Source: Dictyoglomus sp. NZ13-RE01 (GTDB lineage: Bacteria; Dictyoglomota; Dictyoglomia; Dictyoglomales; Dictyoglomaceae). From it: a stretch of 64,000 bases of DNA. How positions within the stretch are numbered: position 1 is the first letter of the stretch; every line of letters starts with the position of its first letter. The position numbers were made by a program, and so were the translations under genes. Positions 27,803 through 37,295 of this stretch are shown here, piece by piece. The notes under the pieces are model-generated. The model ran no database searches. It was not told the origin of the DNA and worked only from the letters and a program-made list of their open reading frames with translations. The stretch covers positions 171,931 to 235,930 of the forward strand of contig NIRF01000001.1 in assembly GCA_002878375.1 (NCBI GenBank), written 5' to 3'.

Positions 27803-27836
27803 AAAAGAAAAAGCCCCGAAGGATTTCCTTCGGGGC
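27803..27836 (-). terminator. Strong intrinsic terminator after the main pilin gene
   Basis: Minus-strand GCCCCGAAGG...CCTTCGGGGC forms a perfect 10-11 bp GC-rich stem (27813-27836) with a tiny loop, followed by TTTTTCTTTT. It is the clearest terminator in the window. It lies 17 bases after the pilin stop and separates the highly expressed pilin and upstream genes from the minor pilins. Confidence 0.93.
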
Positions 27837-27853
27837 AAGAATTTTTAAAAGTT

Positions 27854-28231
27854 TTATGGTTTGTAATAATCTAAACTATAAGAGTTTCCTGTTTTTGTAT
27901 AGTTTAATATATGTGGATTATTTTCATCGGGAGTTATATTATTATCTACAGTATAATATTTATCATTATATGGACAACGAGGACGCTCTGCAAAATATGT
28001 AGTATCTTGCAAAAAAGCATTAAATGCAGCAGCATCTGCAGGATACGAACCGGTTTTATTTCTATAATACTCTAAACTAGTTTGAATAATAGCTATATTT
28101 GCTCTATGGGCGTTCTTCTTTGCATCATCAACTGCTTCAAAATATCTTGGTAGTGCAATTGCTGCTATTATTCCTAAAATAGCGATCACTACTAAAAGTT
28201 CTAATAGGGAGAATCCTTTGCTTCCCTTCAC
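27854..28231 (-). CDS. Major type IV pilin / GspG-like pseudopilin
   Basis: 125 residues. GSKG|FSLLELLVVIAILGIIAA is a textbook type III signal and polymerisation helix (Glu at +5). The small globular domain carries two Cys-free beta strands and an Asp-rich loop (DNNITPDENNPH) like the calcium loop of GspG. Start is GTG, supported by AAAGGAGGTGA five bases upstream, the strongest ribosome-binding site in the locus. With its own strong terminator, it fits the abundant main subunit. Whether the system makes type IV pili or a type II secretion pseudopilus cannot be decided from sequence. Confidence 0.92.
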   Translation of the reverse strand: MKGSKGFSLLELLVVIAILGIIAAIALPRYFEAVDDAKKNAHRANIAIIQTSLEYYRNKTGSYPADAAAFNAFLQDTTYFAERPRCPYNDKYYTVDNNITPDENNPHILNYTKTGNSYSLDYYKP

Positions 28232-28278
28232 TTAATTCACCTCCTTTCTTTTAGAATTATTTTACTTTTCAAATTATA

Positions 28279-28641
28279 TCACAAACTATTTCTTTTACAA
28301 AGAACTTTTCCTTCTTTTAAAATATTACTAAATAAAATCTTTTCTTCTTTTGTAATTACAATTATGTCCACTGCAATTTTTAATTGTTCTGAGAAGAATT
28401 TGAAATAGGGCTTAATCCTCAGAATAAAATCTTCCTCCTTCTTTTCCTTTTCAACTATTAATAAGTCCACATCAGAAAGCCCATGAAAGTCTCCTCTTGC
28501 AAGAGAGCCAAAGAGAATTATCTCATCAATATTGGGAAAAAGCTCCATTGCAGTTTTGCATGATTCTTCCAACTTTTTAAAAAGCTCTTCTTTATCTAAA
28601 TAAATGGCTTTCACAGAACCTGATGATATTACTCGCCTCAC
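28279..28641 (-). CDS. MNT-type nucleotidyltransferase, probable MntA-like antitoxin
   Basis: 120 residues. The minimal nucleotidyltransferase fold has GSLARGDFHGLSDVDLL, which fits the MntA motif GS-x10-D-x-D exactly. The start is GTG 28641 with AGGAGG six bases upstream; it overlaps the HEPN gene by 50 bases, so the pair is tightly coupled. In HepT/MntA modules this protein modifies the HEPN toxin with AMP to silence it. Here it lies in the pilus operon between pilC and the main pilin. Confidence 0.85.
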   Translation of the reverse strand: MRRVISSGSVKAIYLDKEELFKKLEESCKTAMELFPNIDEIILFGSLARGDFHGLSDVDLLIVEKEKKEEDFILRIKPYFKFFSEQLKIAVDIIVITKEEKILFSNILKEGKVLCKRNSL

Positions 28642-28984
28642 TTATTGCCTCCTGAGCTTTTGATCTATTAAAATAATCTGCAGGTTTTCCAGATACAAAA
28701 CCGTTTGGATATCTCGTTGAGATATAGAAGATATCTAAAAATTGGGCAGATTCTTTTATTTTTTCTGGTATCTCTATATGATCTTTTAAAAGTTCCAACA
28801 TTTCTGTTAATGAATGTCCCCATAATTCATATCCAATTTTTAGACCTAAAGCTTTAATAATTTTTTCCGCTGATTGCTGGGCAGAAAAACATGCCCACTC
28901 ATAAAAACCATTCTCCATATCCAACTTTGCTTTTTCTAAATCTCTAATACCTTGCTCATACCAGTCTTTCCATCTACTTTTCAT
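28592..28984 (-). CDS. HEPN-domain protein, probable HepT-like RNase toxin
   Basis: 130 residues, all-helical, COG2250-like (ARDLEKA-type start, CFSAQQSAEKIIKALG in helix 2, RYP motif). The last helix carries R122-x4-H127 (RFCESH), the catalytic RNase signature of HEPN toxins. Classical HepT proteins have Tyr two residues after that His (RX4HXY), the site modified by MntA; here the position is Phe129. The gene is directly upstream of, and overlaps, its MNT partner, the usual hepT-mntA order. An alternative is a non-toxic HEPN/MNT pair of unknown role. Confidence 0.83.
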   Translation of the reverse strand: MKSRWKDWYEQGIRDLEKAKLDMENGFYEWACFSAQQSAEKIIKALGLKIGYELWGHSLTEMLELLKDHIEIPEKIKESAQFLDIFYISTRYPNGFVSGKPADYFNRSKAQEAISEASNIIRFCESHLFR

Positions 28985-28995
28985 CCATCTCTCAC

Positions 28996-30201
28996 CTATC
29001 GTCTAAAGAGTCTTACCATATTAAACATGGGTAGGTACATAGAAAGAGCTATAAAGAATACAATTCCACCAAGAACCAGAGTGATGAGAGGCTCAATGAG
29101 AGAAGTCAATCTTTTTGTTTGATTGTCAAGCTCTCTTTGAGAAAATTTTGAGTATTCCTCAAGCATTTCATCCACTCTTCCACTTCTCTCCCCTACTCCA
29201 ACCATTCTTACAAGCATAGGGGTAAACATCTCCTCCTCTGCCATTGCTTCAGAAAGACTCCTTCCTTCCATTATAGCTCTATAAATTCTTTTAAGTCCAT
29301 CTGCAAAGTATAGGTTTCCTACAACATCCTGAAGAATTTCCAAGGAGTGGGTAACAAGAATTCCACTGGAAAGGAGAATGGCAAAAGTAGATGCAAATCT
29401 TGTTAAAATTAACTGTCTCCACATTTTACCAATTCTGGGTATGTTTAGCTTTTTCTCATCCCACCATCTTTTCACTTTTGGATTTGAAAGTAAAATTCTT
29501 GTAAGAATAAAAAGTCCTATAAAAATAATGAATAAAAATAGGATATTGTTTTTTACAAAGGCACTTATTCCTAAAAGCATTCTTGTGGGAAGTGGAAGAG
29601 GGACATTCATCCTTCCATAAATTCTTTGGAAGGTTGGAACTACAAAGGTTAAAAGAAAGATTACAACACCAATTGCAGCAATAATTACTATGGTAGGATA
29701 GGTTAATGCGGATTTTATTTTCTCTCTTAATTCATGCTGTGAGTCAAAATACCTTGCAAGTCTATCAAGCATTATGTCTAAGCTTCCTGTTACCTCTCCA
29801 GTCCTCACAAGACTTATAAAGATGTTTGGAAATACATTTGGAAATCTACTTAAAGCCTCAGAGAGACTTTCTCCACCATCTATACTTAACCTAACTTGTC
29901 TTAATACTTCCTTGAAATATTCGTTATCTGTTTGTTGGGCTAAAGTTATTAAAGCATCAGTTAATAATATTCCTGATCTTAAAAGGGTTGCAAATTGAGA
30001 GGTAAAAATTACAAGCTCTGGTAGAGTAACCTTTTTGCTAACAGTTAATGTTTTCCAAAATGAAGATTCTTTTTTTAATGATATTACATATAATCTCTGT
30101 CTTCTAATAAGTCTTCTTGCATCTCTCTCCGATTCTGCCTCAATAATACCTTTTAGTATTCTTCCTTGAGGGTCCTTCGCTGTATATTCAAAGCGAGGCA
30201 A
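28996..30201 (-). CDS. pilC: Pilus/secretion platform protein PilC/GspF
   Basis: 401 residues, full length. It starts with the family signature FEYTAKDPQGRILKG. Two GspF domains (about 65-190 and 270-390), each with cytoplasmic four-helix bundles, alternate with three membrane helices. It forms the inner-membrane platform rotated by the ATPase encoded just upstream (two-base gap). The LFTSQFATLLRSGILL and GERSGRVDEMLEEY motifs are typical. Confidence 0.95.
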   Translation of the reverse strand: MPRFEYTAKDPQGRILKGIIEAESERDARRLIRRQRLYVISLKKESSFWKTLTVSKKVTLPELVIFTSQFATLLRSGILLTDALITLAQQTDNEYFKEVLRQVRLSIDGGESLSEALSRFPNVFPNIFISLVRTGEVTGSLDIMLDRLARYFDSQHELREKIKSALTYPTIVIIAAIGVVIFLLTFVVPTFQRIYGRMNVPLPLPTRMLLGISAFVKNNILFLFIIFIGLFILTRILLSNPKVKRWWDEKKLNIPRIGKMWRQLILTRFASTFAILLSSGILVTHSLEILQDVVGNLYFADGLKRIYRAIMEGRSLSEAMAEEEMFTPMLVRMVGVGERSGRVDEMLEEYSKFSQRELDNQTKRLTSLIEPLITLVLGGIVFFIALSMYLPMFNMVRLFRR

Positions 30202-30203
30202 AG

Positions 30204-31892
30204 CTAATCACCTTCCCAATAGATCACCCTCTTTGCCTCCTCAAAGGTAGTTATACCAGAAAGTACTTTTTCTCTTGCATTATAAAATAGAGTGCGCATT
30301 CCCTCCTCTTCCGCTCTCTCCTTCAATTCATCTAAGGATGCTCTTTTAACTATTAATTCCCTTATCCCTCTTGTAATTCTTAAAATTTCAAATACTCCAG
30401 TTCTTCCTGAAAACCCGGTATAATTACAAAGAACACATCCCTTTCCTCTATAAAGTTTTAATGGAGTGTCTAAAATTTTTGTTAATCTTAGCTCTTCAAT
30501 CTCTTCCCTTTCCGCTATATACTCTTCCTTACAGGATAGACAAATAGTTCTTACCAATCTTTGGGCAACCACTCCAAGAAGGGATGATGCAATCAAGAAA
30601 GGCTCAACTCCCATTTGCATAAGACGAGCAATGGCGGAGACTGCATCATTGGCATGGAAGGTGGAAAGTACCAAATGACCAGTAAGAGCTGCCTCAATAG
30701 ATGTATTCAAAGTTTCTGCATCTCTTATCTCACCCACCATAATAATGTTTGGGTCCAATCTTAAAATACTTCTAAGTCCTGTAGCAAAATCTATGTTTAT
30801 TCTTGGCTGAACCTGTATTTGGTTTATTCCTGGAATTTCATATTCTACGGGATCCTCTAAAGTAATTATATTAACTGAAGGTTTATTTAATACATTCAAT
30901 GCGGCGTATAAGGTTGTGGTTTTTCCAGAACCTGTAGGTCCTGTTACTAAAATAAGTCCAAATGGCTTAATTATAAGACTTTCAAAGATAGCAAGATCTT
31001 GAGGAGACATTCCCAATCTATCCAATTCTATTAAAACCTTAGTTTTATCTAAAAGTCTTATTACTACCATCTCACCATGGGATGCTCCAACACTTGCTAC
31101 CCTTAGATCAAATATCTTATTCTCATATCTATATGTGGCTCTTCCATCTTGAGGTCTTCTTTTTTCTGCAATGTCCATTCCTGCCATAACCTTTATTCTA
31201 CTTACTACCGCATCCTGAAGTTCCTTTGGGATGCTCATTATATCAAAGAGTATACCATCTATTCTGTATCTTACCTTCATATCCTTTTCTTGTGGGTCCA
31301 AATGAATATCACTTGCATTCCTTATTATAGCTTCGTTAATAATTGAGGAAACCAGTCTTACTACAGGTGCCTCCTCTATCTCTACAACAGGAGGAGCCTC
31401 AACAATGGTTTCTACAGGTCTTCTTGCTTGTAAGTTTTGGATTACCTCTTTTGTTGTTTTATCCAAGGAAAAAACTTGAGAGAGGATTTGATTAAATTCT
31501 CTCTCTGTAATTAAAAAGAGTTTTATTGGGGACCTAACAATTCTTCTTATCTCATTAAGGGCATTAGGGTCAAGAGGGGGAACAATAGCAACATGAATTA
31601 ATCCCCCCTCTCTCTTTATAGGCAAAAATTTATACCTTCTCAAAAGATTCTCTGGATATGATGAGATGAGTTTTTCATCAATGGAGAGGGAAGAAAGGGG
31701 AATATATGGAATTTCACTCTGTAATTCTAAGACTTTTCCAATATCTTCAGGTTTTACATATCCTCTCTCAATAAGAATTTGACCAAGTCTTGCTCCTGTT
31801 TTTTTCTGCTCCTCAAGAGCTTTTTCCAATTGCTCCTTGGTTATCAATCCAAGCTCCAAAAGATATTCACCAAGAGGTTTTTTATCTTTCAT
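30204..31892 (-). CDS. pilB: Pilus assembly/secretion ATPase PilB/GspE with MshEN-type N-domain
   Basis: 562 residues. Walker A GPTGSGKT is at 318-325, with the Asp box, DPNIIMVGEIRDAET Walker B and His box behind it. A zinc module CLSCKEEY...CVLCNYTGFSGR supplies two CxxC pairs. The N-terminus holds two copies of an LG-x2-L-x5-G repeat (from P6-L7-G8 and R35-L36-G37), the pattern of the MshEN domain that binds cyclic di-GMP in MshE. It drives pilus extension or secretion. No PilT retraction ATPase is in the window. It lies two bases after gatB. Confidence 0.95.
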   Translation of the reverse strand: MKDKKPLGEYLLELGLITKEQLEKALEEQKKTGARLGQILIERGYVKPEDIGKVLELQSEIPYIPLSSLSIDEKLISSYPENLLRRYKFLPIKREGGLIHVAIVPPLDPNALNEIRRIVRSPIKLFLITEREFNQILSQVFSLDKTTKEVIQNLQARRPVETIVEAPPVVEIEEAPVVRLVSSIINEAIIRNASDIHLDPQEKDMKVRYRIDGILFDIMSIPKELQDAVVSRIKVMAGMDIAEKRRPQDGRATYRYENKIFDLRVASVGASHGEMVVIRLLDKTKVLIELDRLGMSPQDLAIFESLIIKPFGLILVTGPTGSGKTTTLYAALNVLNKPSVNIITLEDPVEYEIPGINQIQVQPRINIDFATGLRSILRLDPNIIMVGEIRDAETLNTSIEAALTGHLVLSTFHANDAVSAIARLMQMGVEPFLIASSLLGVVAQRLVRTICLSCKEEYIAEREEIEELRLTKILDTPLKLYRGKGCVLCNYTGFSGRTGVFEILRITRGIRELIVKRASLDELKERAEEEGMRTLFYNAREKVLSGITTFEEAKRVIYWEGD

Positions 31893-31893
31893 A

Positions 31894-33339
31894 CTATTTA
31901 TTCAATTCTTCTTCTAAGAGGTTTTTAACAAGATCTAAACTCGCCCTTCCCTTTGTCTCTTTCATTACTTGACCTACTAAAAAGTTTATCACATTCTTTT
32001 TTCCTTTTCTATAATCTGATACAGCTTTTTCATTATTCTCAATCACCTTTTTAACTACATCTTTAATCATGTCTATATCACTTAAAGTCTTCAAGCCTTC
32101 CCTTTCTACAATTTTATCTGGGCTTTCTTTAGTTTCTAAATATTTTCTCAAGATTTCTTTTCCAACCGCCCTTGTTATCTCATTCTTGTCTACCATTAAA
32201 ATAATCTTTATAAATTCCTCTGGCTCAATCTGTAAGTCTTTAAAGTTTAATTTTTGATCATTTAAATAACTCATAAGCTCAACAGTTATCCAATTACTTA
32301 AATTTTTTGCATTACTGTATAATTTAAGACATTTATCAAAAAAGTCACAAAGCTCCTTCTCTGATGTTATAATCTCTGCCTCCTGTGGGGTTAAAGAGAG
32401 AGTTCTTTGAAGGTATAACTTTCTTTCCAAAGGAAGGGGCGTAATACTCCTTTTTATATTCTCCAAAATCTCATTAGAGATTATCAAAGGAGGAATATCG
32501 GGCTCTGGAAAATATCTGTAATCTTCTGCCTCTTCCTTTCCCCTTAATGTAACAGTTATCTGTCTTTTTTCATCCCAGTGCCTTGTTTCTTGAACAACTT
32601 CTTTCCCCTCTTTTAACAAATTTATCTGTCTTTCTATCTCATATTCTAAAGCCTTTTCCAAAGAATAAAAGGAATTGACATTTTTAATTTCAGTCCTTGT
32701 ACCTAAAACTCCTTTTTCAACCATAATGGATATATTTGCATCACATCTTAATGAACCCTTTTCCATATCTCCACTACTTACCTCTAAGTATCTCAGAATA
32801 TTTCTAAGTTCTTGTAGAAATAATCTTGCTTCTTTTGCAGAATGAATATCTGGCTCTGTTACTATCTCCATTAATGGGATTCCACAACGATTTAAATCAA
32901 CAAGACTATACTCCGCCTCTGCTAATCTATCTCCTTCACCTACATGAAGAAGCTTTCCAGTATCTTCTTCTAAATGAATCCTCTTTAACCTTACTCTCTT
33001 AATCTCCCCATCCATTTCAAATTCCACATATCCTCGCCTTGCTAAGGGAAGGTCATACTGGGAGATTTGATATCCCTTTGGTAGATCTGGATAAAAATAG
33101 TTTTTTCTATCAAATTTTGAAAAGGGTGCAATCTCACAATTTAGAGCAAGGGCAGTCTTTAAAACAAGCTCTACTGCCTTTTTATTGACTACGGGAAGAA
33201 CTCCTGGCATTCCCATACAAACAGGACAGACTAATGTATTTGGAGGAGCATTCTCATGATCGGTACTACAAGAACAAAACATCTTTGATTTAGTTAAAAG
33301 TTGAGCATGGACTTCTAATCCAATAACCGGAAGATACAT
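31894..33339 (-). CDS. gatB: Asp/Glu-tRNA amidotransferase subunit B
   Basis: 481 residues. The kinase-like B subunit of GatCAB phosphorylates Glu-tRNA(Gln) or Asp-tRNA(Asn) before amidation. The N-terminal zinc site is intact: C22, C24, C38 and C41. The C-terminal YqeY-like tail domain ([13 protein letters not shown]) binds tRNA. It overlaps the gatA stop by one base (TAATG). Presence of GatCAB implies that Gln- and/or Asn-tRNA are made indirectly. Confidence 0.98.
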   Translation of the reverse strand: MYLPVIGLEVHAQLLTKSKMFCSCSTDHENAPPNTLVCPVCMGMPGVLPVVNKKAVELVLKTALALNCEIAPFSKFDRKNYFYPDLPKGYQISQYDLPLARRGYVEFEMDGEIKRVRLKRIHLEEDTGKLLHVGEGDRLAEAEYSLVDLNRCGIPLMEIVTEPDIHSAKEARLFLQELRNILRYLEVSSGDMEKGSLRCDANISIMVEKGVLGTRTEIKNVNSFYSLEKALEYEIERQINLLKEGKEVVQETRHWDEKRQITVTLRGKEEAEDYRYFPEPDIPPLIISNEILENIKRSITPLPLERKLYLQRTLSLTPQEAEIITSEKELCDFFDKCLKLYSNAKNLSNWITVELMSYLNDQKLNFKDLQIEPEEFIKIILMVDKNEITRAVGKEILRKYLETKESPDKIVEREGLKTLSDIDMIKDVVKKVIENNEKAVSDYRKGKKNVINFLVGQVMKETKGRASLDLVKNLLEEELNK

Positions 33340-34808
33340 TATCTCATCTCCAAAATATTAGGATATTTTTCGGAAAAATCCATTAATCTTTGAAAAGCAT
33401 AGGATATTTGTAAAAGTTTATCTTCAGAAAAGAAAGGACCCATAAATTGAAGTCCTACTGGCAAATTATCTTTAAATCCTGCAGGCACAGAGATTGCTGG
33501 AATTCCTGCAAGATTTACAGGAATAGTCATTATATCCGAAAGATACATCTGCAATGGATCTGTCAATCTCTCTCCTAATTTGAAGGGTAATGTTGGGCTT
33601 GTGGGAGAAATTATGATATCAACCTTTTTAAAGGCGGATTCAAACTCCTGACGAATAAGAGTTCTTACTTTTGTTGCTTTGAGATAATAGGCATCGTAAT
33701 AACCTGCAGATAAGGCATAAGTCCCAAGAATAATTCTTCTCTTTACTTCACTTCCAAATCCCTCTCCCCTTGAAACTTTATAAAGAGATATTAAATCTTT
33801 TTGATCTTTACTCCTATATCCATAATGTATACCATCATATCTTGCAAGATTTGAGCTTGCCTCAGAGGTTGCAATTAGATAATATGTCGGCAATGCATAC
33901 TCAACAGTTGGAAGAGAAATTTCTATTAATTCTGTCCCCATATCCTTTAGTACCCTTAGAGCTTCCTCTAAAACATTCAATACATCGCTTTCTACTCCCT
34001 TTTCCCACATTTCCTTTGGAACACCAATCTTCCAGCCTTTTACACTTTTTCCAAGGGAGTTCAAATAATTAGGTAAAGGATACGGAGAAGATGTTGAATC
34101 CTTTGGATCATGTCCTGCAATTACCTGAAGAATTAAAGCTAAATCTTCAACCTTTCTTGCAAAAGGACCAATCTGATCCAAAGAGGAAGCAAAGGCAACG
34201 AGTCCATATCTTGAAACTAAACCATAAGTTGGTTTTAGCCCTAATACTCCATTAAAGCTTGCTGGCTGTCTAATAGACCCTCCAGTGTCAGATCCCAAGG
34301 ATAATAATGCTTCTCCTGTTGCAACTACTACAGCGGACCCTCCAGAAGACCCTCCAGGTACCCTCGTAAGATCCCATGGGTTTTTTGTGGGACCAAAAGC
34401 GGAATTTTCTGTGGATGAACCCATAGCAAATTCATCGAGATTTGTTTTTCCTATTATTATTGCACCTTTTTCCTTTAATCTTCTTACAACTTCTGCATCA
34501 AAAGGTGGTATAAAATTAGAAAGTATTTTTGATGCACACGTAGTCCTAAGATCTTTTGTTAATATATTATCTTTTATCGCAACAGGGATACCGTAAAGTA
34601 AATGTTCATCATTAAATTCAGTATTTTCTAATCTATTTACTTCCTTCTCTATATAATCAGAATTCACAGTAAGAAAAGCATGAACGTACGGTTCCCAACT
34701 TTCTATAGTTTTTAGGTAATACTCAACTACTTCCCTAATGCTTATCTCTTTCTTTTTATATAAATCTTGTAATTCCCTTATACTCTTAAACTTAATTTCT
34801 TTACTCAT
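33339..34808 (-). CDS. gatA: Asp/Glu-tRNA amidotransferase subunit A
   Basis: 489 residues. It is an amidase-signature enzyme that releases ammonia from glutamine for GatB. The catalytic Ser-cisSer-Lys triad can be placed at S178 ([11 protein letters not shown]), S154 (GGSSGGSA) and K79 (AIKDN), matching the numbering of characterised GatA. It follows gatC after a 12-base gap. Confidence 0.98.
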   Translation of the reverse strand: MSKEIKFKSIRELQDLYKKKEISIREVVEYYLKTIESWEPYVHAFLTVNSDYIEKEVNRLENTEFNDEHLLYGIPVAIKDNILTKDLRTTCASKILSNFIPPFDAEVVRRLKEKGAIIIGKTNLDEFAMGSSTENSAFGPTKNPWDLTRVPGGSSGGSAVVVATGEALLSLGSDTGGSIRQPASFNGVLGLKPTYGLVSRYGLVAFASSLDQIGPFARKVEDLALILQVIAGHDPKDSTSSPYPLPNYLNSLGKSVKGWKIGVPKEMWEKGVESDVLNVLEEALRVLKDMGTELIEISLPTVEYALPTYYLIATSEASSNLARYDGIHYGYRSKDQKDLISLYKVSRGEGFGSEVKRRIILGTYALSAGYYDAYYLKATKVRTLIRQEFESAFKKVDIIISPTSPTLPFKLGERLTDPLQMYLSDIMTIPVNLAGIPAISVPAGFKDNLPVGLQFMGPFFSEDKLLQISYAFQRLMDFSEKYPNILEMR

Positions 34809-34820
34809 ACTTTTTCCACT

Positions 34821-35123
34821 TTACTCTTCATTTTTTACAATTTTAGGCACCTTAAAGCATTCATTCTCAACCTCTGGAGCATTTAAAAGGATTAATTCTC
34901 TATCCATACTTTCTTTTACTTCATCATCTCTCCAAATATTATTAAGTGGTAAAACGTGAGCCATCGGCTCTACTTGAGAAGTATCTAACTCTTGTAGCTT
35001 TTGAAAATAATTCAATATTTCCTCCAATTGTTTAGAATAAATCTCTTCCTCTTCAGGAGTTAGAGCCAATCTCGCAAGATGAGCAGTTTTTCTCAATTGT
35101 TCAAGAAAACTTTTCATATTCAT
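34821..35123 (-). CDS. gatC: Asp/Glu-tRNA amidotransferase subunit C
   Basis: 100 residues, the small belt-like subunit that stabilises the GatA-GatB dimer. Recognised by HLARLALTPEEEEIYSKQLEEIL and the VEPMAHVLPL...RDDEV motif. It starts one base after the oppF stop, so the amidotransferase genes appear to be read through from the peptide transporter genes. Confidence 0.95.
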   Translation of the reverse strand: MNMKSFLEQLRKTAHLARLALTPEEEEIYSKQLEEILNYFQKLQELDTSQVEPMAHVLPLNNIWRDDEVKESMDRELILLNAPEVENECFKVPKIVKNEE

Positions 35124-35124
35124 A

Positions 35125-36114
35125 TTAGTATAAATGACAGGCGGTATAGTGTCCTGGTTGGACCTCCTTTAGTGTAGGCTCAACTTTCGAGCATATATCC
35201 ATGGCATAAGGACATCTGGGATGAAATCTACATCCAGATGGTGGATTGACTGGGCTTGGAACATCACCTGTTAATATCACTCTCTTTCTTCTCTGGGCTA
35301 CTTCAGGATCCGGAATTGGAACAGCGGAAAGCAAAGCCTGAGTATATGGATGAAGAGGATTATTGTATAAGTCTTCGTTGTTTGATATCTCCACTAATTT
35401 TCCTAAATACATAACTAAAATTCTATCGCATATATGCCTTATAACACTTAGATCATGAGAAATAAAAAGATATGTAAGTCCAAATTCTTTTTGTAAATCT
35501 TGCATTAGATTAATAATTTGAGCTCTAACAGATACATCAAGGGCGGAGGTTGGCTCATCCGCCACAATAAATTTTGGATTTAAGGCTAAAGCTCTTGCAA
35601 TTCCTATCCTTTGCCTTTGTCCACCACTAAATTCATGAGGATAGCGGTTTGCATGATAAGGGGCTAAACCAACCAATTCTAATAATTCCTGAACTCTTTT
35701 TTCCTTTTCTTTATTGTTTTTTACAATTTTATGTACAACTAAGGGCTCTCCTATTATTTCGCTTACAGTCATCCTTGGATTTAGAGCGGAATATGGGTCC
35801 TGAAATATGATCTGCATATCTTTTCTTAATTTACGAAGGTCCTCTTGAGGTATGCTGGCAATATCCTGTCCCTCAAAGATTATCTTTCCATCAGTTGGTT
35901 CTAAAAGCCTTATTATCACTCTTGCTACTGTAGATTTACCACATCCAGACTCTCCAACAAGTCCTACAGTTTCTCCCTTTTTAATATAAAAGGATACATC
36001 ATCTACCGCTTTAACATCACCAACATGCTTTGAAAATATTATTCCTCTTTTTATAGGGAAATATTTTTTTAAGTTTTTGACTTCTAATAGAATACTATCA
36101 GTATAATTATTCAT
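35125..36114 (-). CDS. oppF: Oligopeptide/dipeptide ABC transporter ATPase (OppF/DppF)
   Basis: 329 residues. Walker [10 protein letters not shown], signature [17 protein letters not shown], Walker [13 protein letters not shown] and the C-terminal oligopeptide-transporter extension with four cysteines-containing segment ([14 protein letters not shown]), which in this family can bind an Fe-S cluster. It pairs with the OppD-like ATPase just upstream. No permease or binding-protein gene is adjacent; the OppBC and OppA genes at 62-64 kb are possible partners. Confidence 0.95.
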   Translation of the reverse strand: MNNYTDSILLEVKNLKKYFPIKRGIIFSKHVGDVKAVDDVSFYIKKGETVGLVGESGCGKSTVARVIIRLLEPTDGKIIFEGQDIASIPQEDLRKLRKDMQIIFQDPYSALNPRMTVSEIIGEPLVVHKIVKNNKEKEKRVQELLELVGLAPYHANRYPHEFSGGQRQRIGIARALALNPKFIVADEPTSALDVSVRAQIINLMQDLQKEFGLTYLFISHDLSVIRHICDRILVMYLGKLVEISNNEDLYNNPLHPYTQALLSAVPIPDPEVAQRRKRVILTGDVPSPVNPPSGCRFHPRCPYAMDICSKVEPTLKEVQPGHYTACHLY

Positions 36115-36117
36115 TCT

Positions 36118-37104
36118 TTACCTCCTAATTTCCCTTGCATGAATACATCTTACATAATGACCCTTTTCTATTTCTACAAGATCTGGAATTTGCTCTAAGC
36201 ATTCCTTTGTTCTGTAGGGACATCTTTCTGCATAGTAACAATAATTTGGTAATGCTATTAGGTCAGGAGGTTGACCTTCTATGGCATTGAGCCTTTCCTT
36301 TCTTATATCAAGACGTGGTACAGAATCTAAAAGCCCCATCGTATATGGATGGGCTGGATGCTTAAATATTGTATGTATATCTGCATACTCAACAACTTTT
36401 CCAGCATACATTACTAATATATTATCACAAGATTCAGCTGCAATTCCCATATCGTGGGTTATAAGAATGGTTGACATGTTGAATTCCTTTTTCAATTGCT
36501 TTATAAGTTCTAAAATCTGAGCTTGAATTGTAACATCAAGAGCTGTTGTGGGCTCGTCTGCAATCAGTATAGAAGGATTACAAGAAAGTGCCATAGCAAT
36601 CATAACCCTCTGGCGCATTCCTCCACTGAATTGATGTGGATAATCATTTATCCTTTTATTAGCTTCTGGTATTCTTACCAATTCCAACATCTCAATGGCT
36701 TTTTTCTTTGCGGTCCTTTTATCTAATCCTTGATGAAGTACAATAGCTTCAATGATTTGATCTCCAATTGTAAAAACCGGATTTAAAGAAGTCATGGGGT
36801 CTTGGAATATCATTGATATTTTATTGCCACGAATCTGCCTCATCTCTTCCTCTGACCTTTTCAATAAATCTTCTCCCTGAAAAAGGATCTCTCCACCTAC
36901 AATTTTCCCTGGTGGAGTCTGTATTAATCTCATAATAGAAAGGGCTGTAACACTCTTACCACATCCAGACTCTCCCAAAATTCCTAAGGACTCTCCTGGA
37001 GATAATTTAAAGCTTACATCATCAACTGCCTTAACAATACCTTCATCGGTAAAAAAGTAAGTAGAAAGATTTTTAACTTCCAATAAAACATCGTCCTTTG
37101 CCAA
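36118..37104 (-). CDS. oppD: Oligopeptide/dipeptide ABC transporter ATPase (OppD/DppD)
   Basis: 328 residues. Walker [10 protein letters not shown], signature [17 protein letters not shown], Walker [12 protein letters not shown] and the C-terminal [14 protein letters not shown] motif. The open frame extends to an ATG at 37158, but that start lies inside the terminator hairpin of the tRNA-Leu gene. TTG 37104 has GGGAGG about eight bases upstream and begins [13 protein letters not shown], the usual OppD N-terminus, so I chose it. It is three bases upstream of oppF and heads the oppDF-gatCAB-pilBC run. Confidence 0.92.
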   Translation of the reverse strand: MAKDDVLLEVKNLSTYFFTDEGIVKAVDDVSFKLSPGESLGILGESGCGKSVTALSIMRLIQTPPGKIVGGEILFQGEDLLKRSEEEMRQIRGNKISMIFQDPMTSLNPVFTIGDQIIEAIVLHQGLDKRTAKKKAIEMLELVRIPEANKRINDYPHQFSGGMRQRVMIAMALSCNPSILIADEPTTALDVTIQAQILELIKQLKKEFNMSTILITHDMGIAAESCDNILVMYAGKVVEYADIHTIFKHPAHPYTMGLLDSVPRLDIRKERLNAIEGQPPDLIALPNYCYYAERCPYRTKECLEQIPDLVEIEKGHYVRCIHAREIRR

Positions 37105-37122
37105 TTTACAGTCCTCCCTTAT

Positions 37123-37156
37123 AAATAAAATAAAGGTTGAGGGTTTTTCCTCAACC
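37123..37156 (-). terminator. Terminator of the tRNA-Leu gene
   Basis: Minus-strand GGTTGAGG-AAAAAC-CCTCAACC (37135-37156) is an 8-bp stem followed by TTTATTTTATTT. It begins 11 bases after the tRNA CCA end. It also covers the 5' end of a longer but incorrect oppD frame. Confidence 0.85.
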
Positions 37157-37167
37157 ATATTATTTTC

Positions 37168-37255
37168 TGGTGCCGAGGCCGGGATTTGAACCCGGACGGG
37201 TTTTCACCCATAGCACCCTCAATGCTACGTGTCTGCCAAATTCCACCACCTCGGC
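37168..37255 (-). tRNA. tRNA-Leu (anticodon GAG)
   Basis: 88 bases including encoded CCA. The acceptor stem GCCGAGG/CCTCGGC is perfect, with discriminator A. The anticodon stem TAGCA/TGCTA encloses loop TTGAGGG, giving anticodon GAG (reads CUC/CUU). A long variable arm with GGGT/ACCC marks a class II tRNA, and the T arm CCGGG-TTCAAAT-CCCGG is standard. Promoter and terminator are both visible. Confidence 0.97.
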
Positions 37256-37267
37256 AATTCATAATTG

Positions 37268-37295
37268 ATTATAAAATCTATTTGAAAATTGTCAA
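37268..37295 (-). promoter_or_regulatory. Promoter of tRNA-Leu
   Basis: Minus-strand consensus -35 TTGACA (37290-37295) and -10 TATAAT (37268-37273), both perfect, are spaced by 16 bases, with 12 bases to the tRNA 5' end. The -35 overlaps the recA stop codon. Confidence 0.9.
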
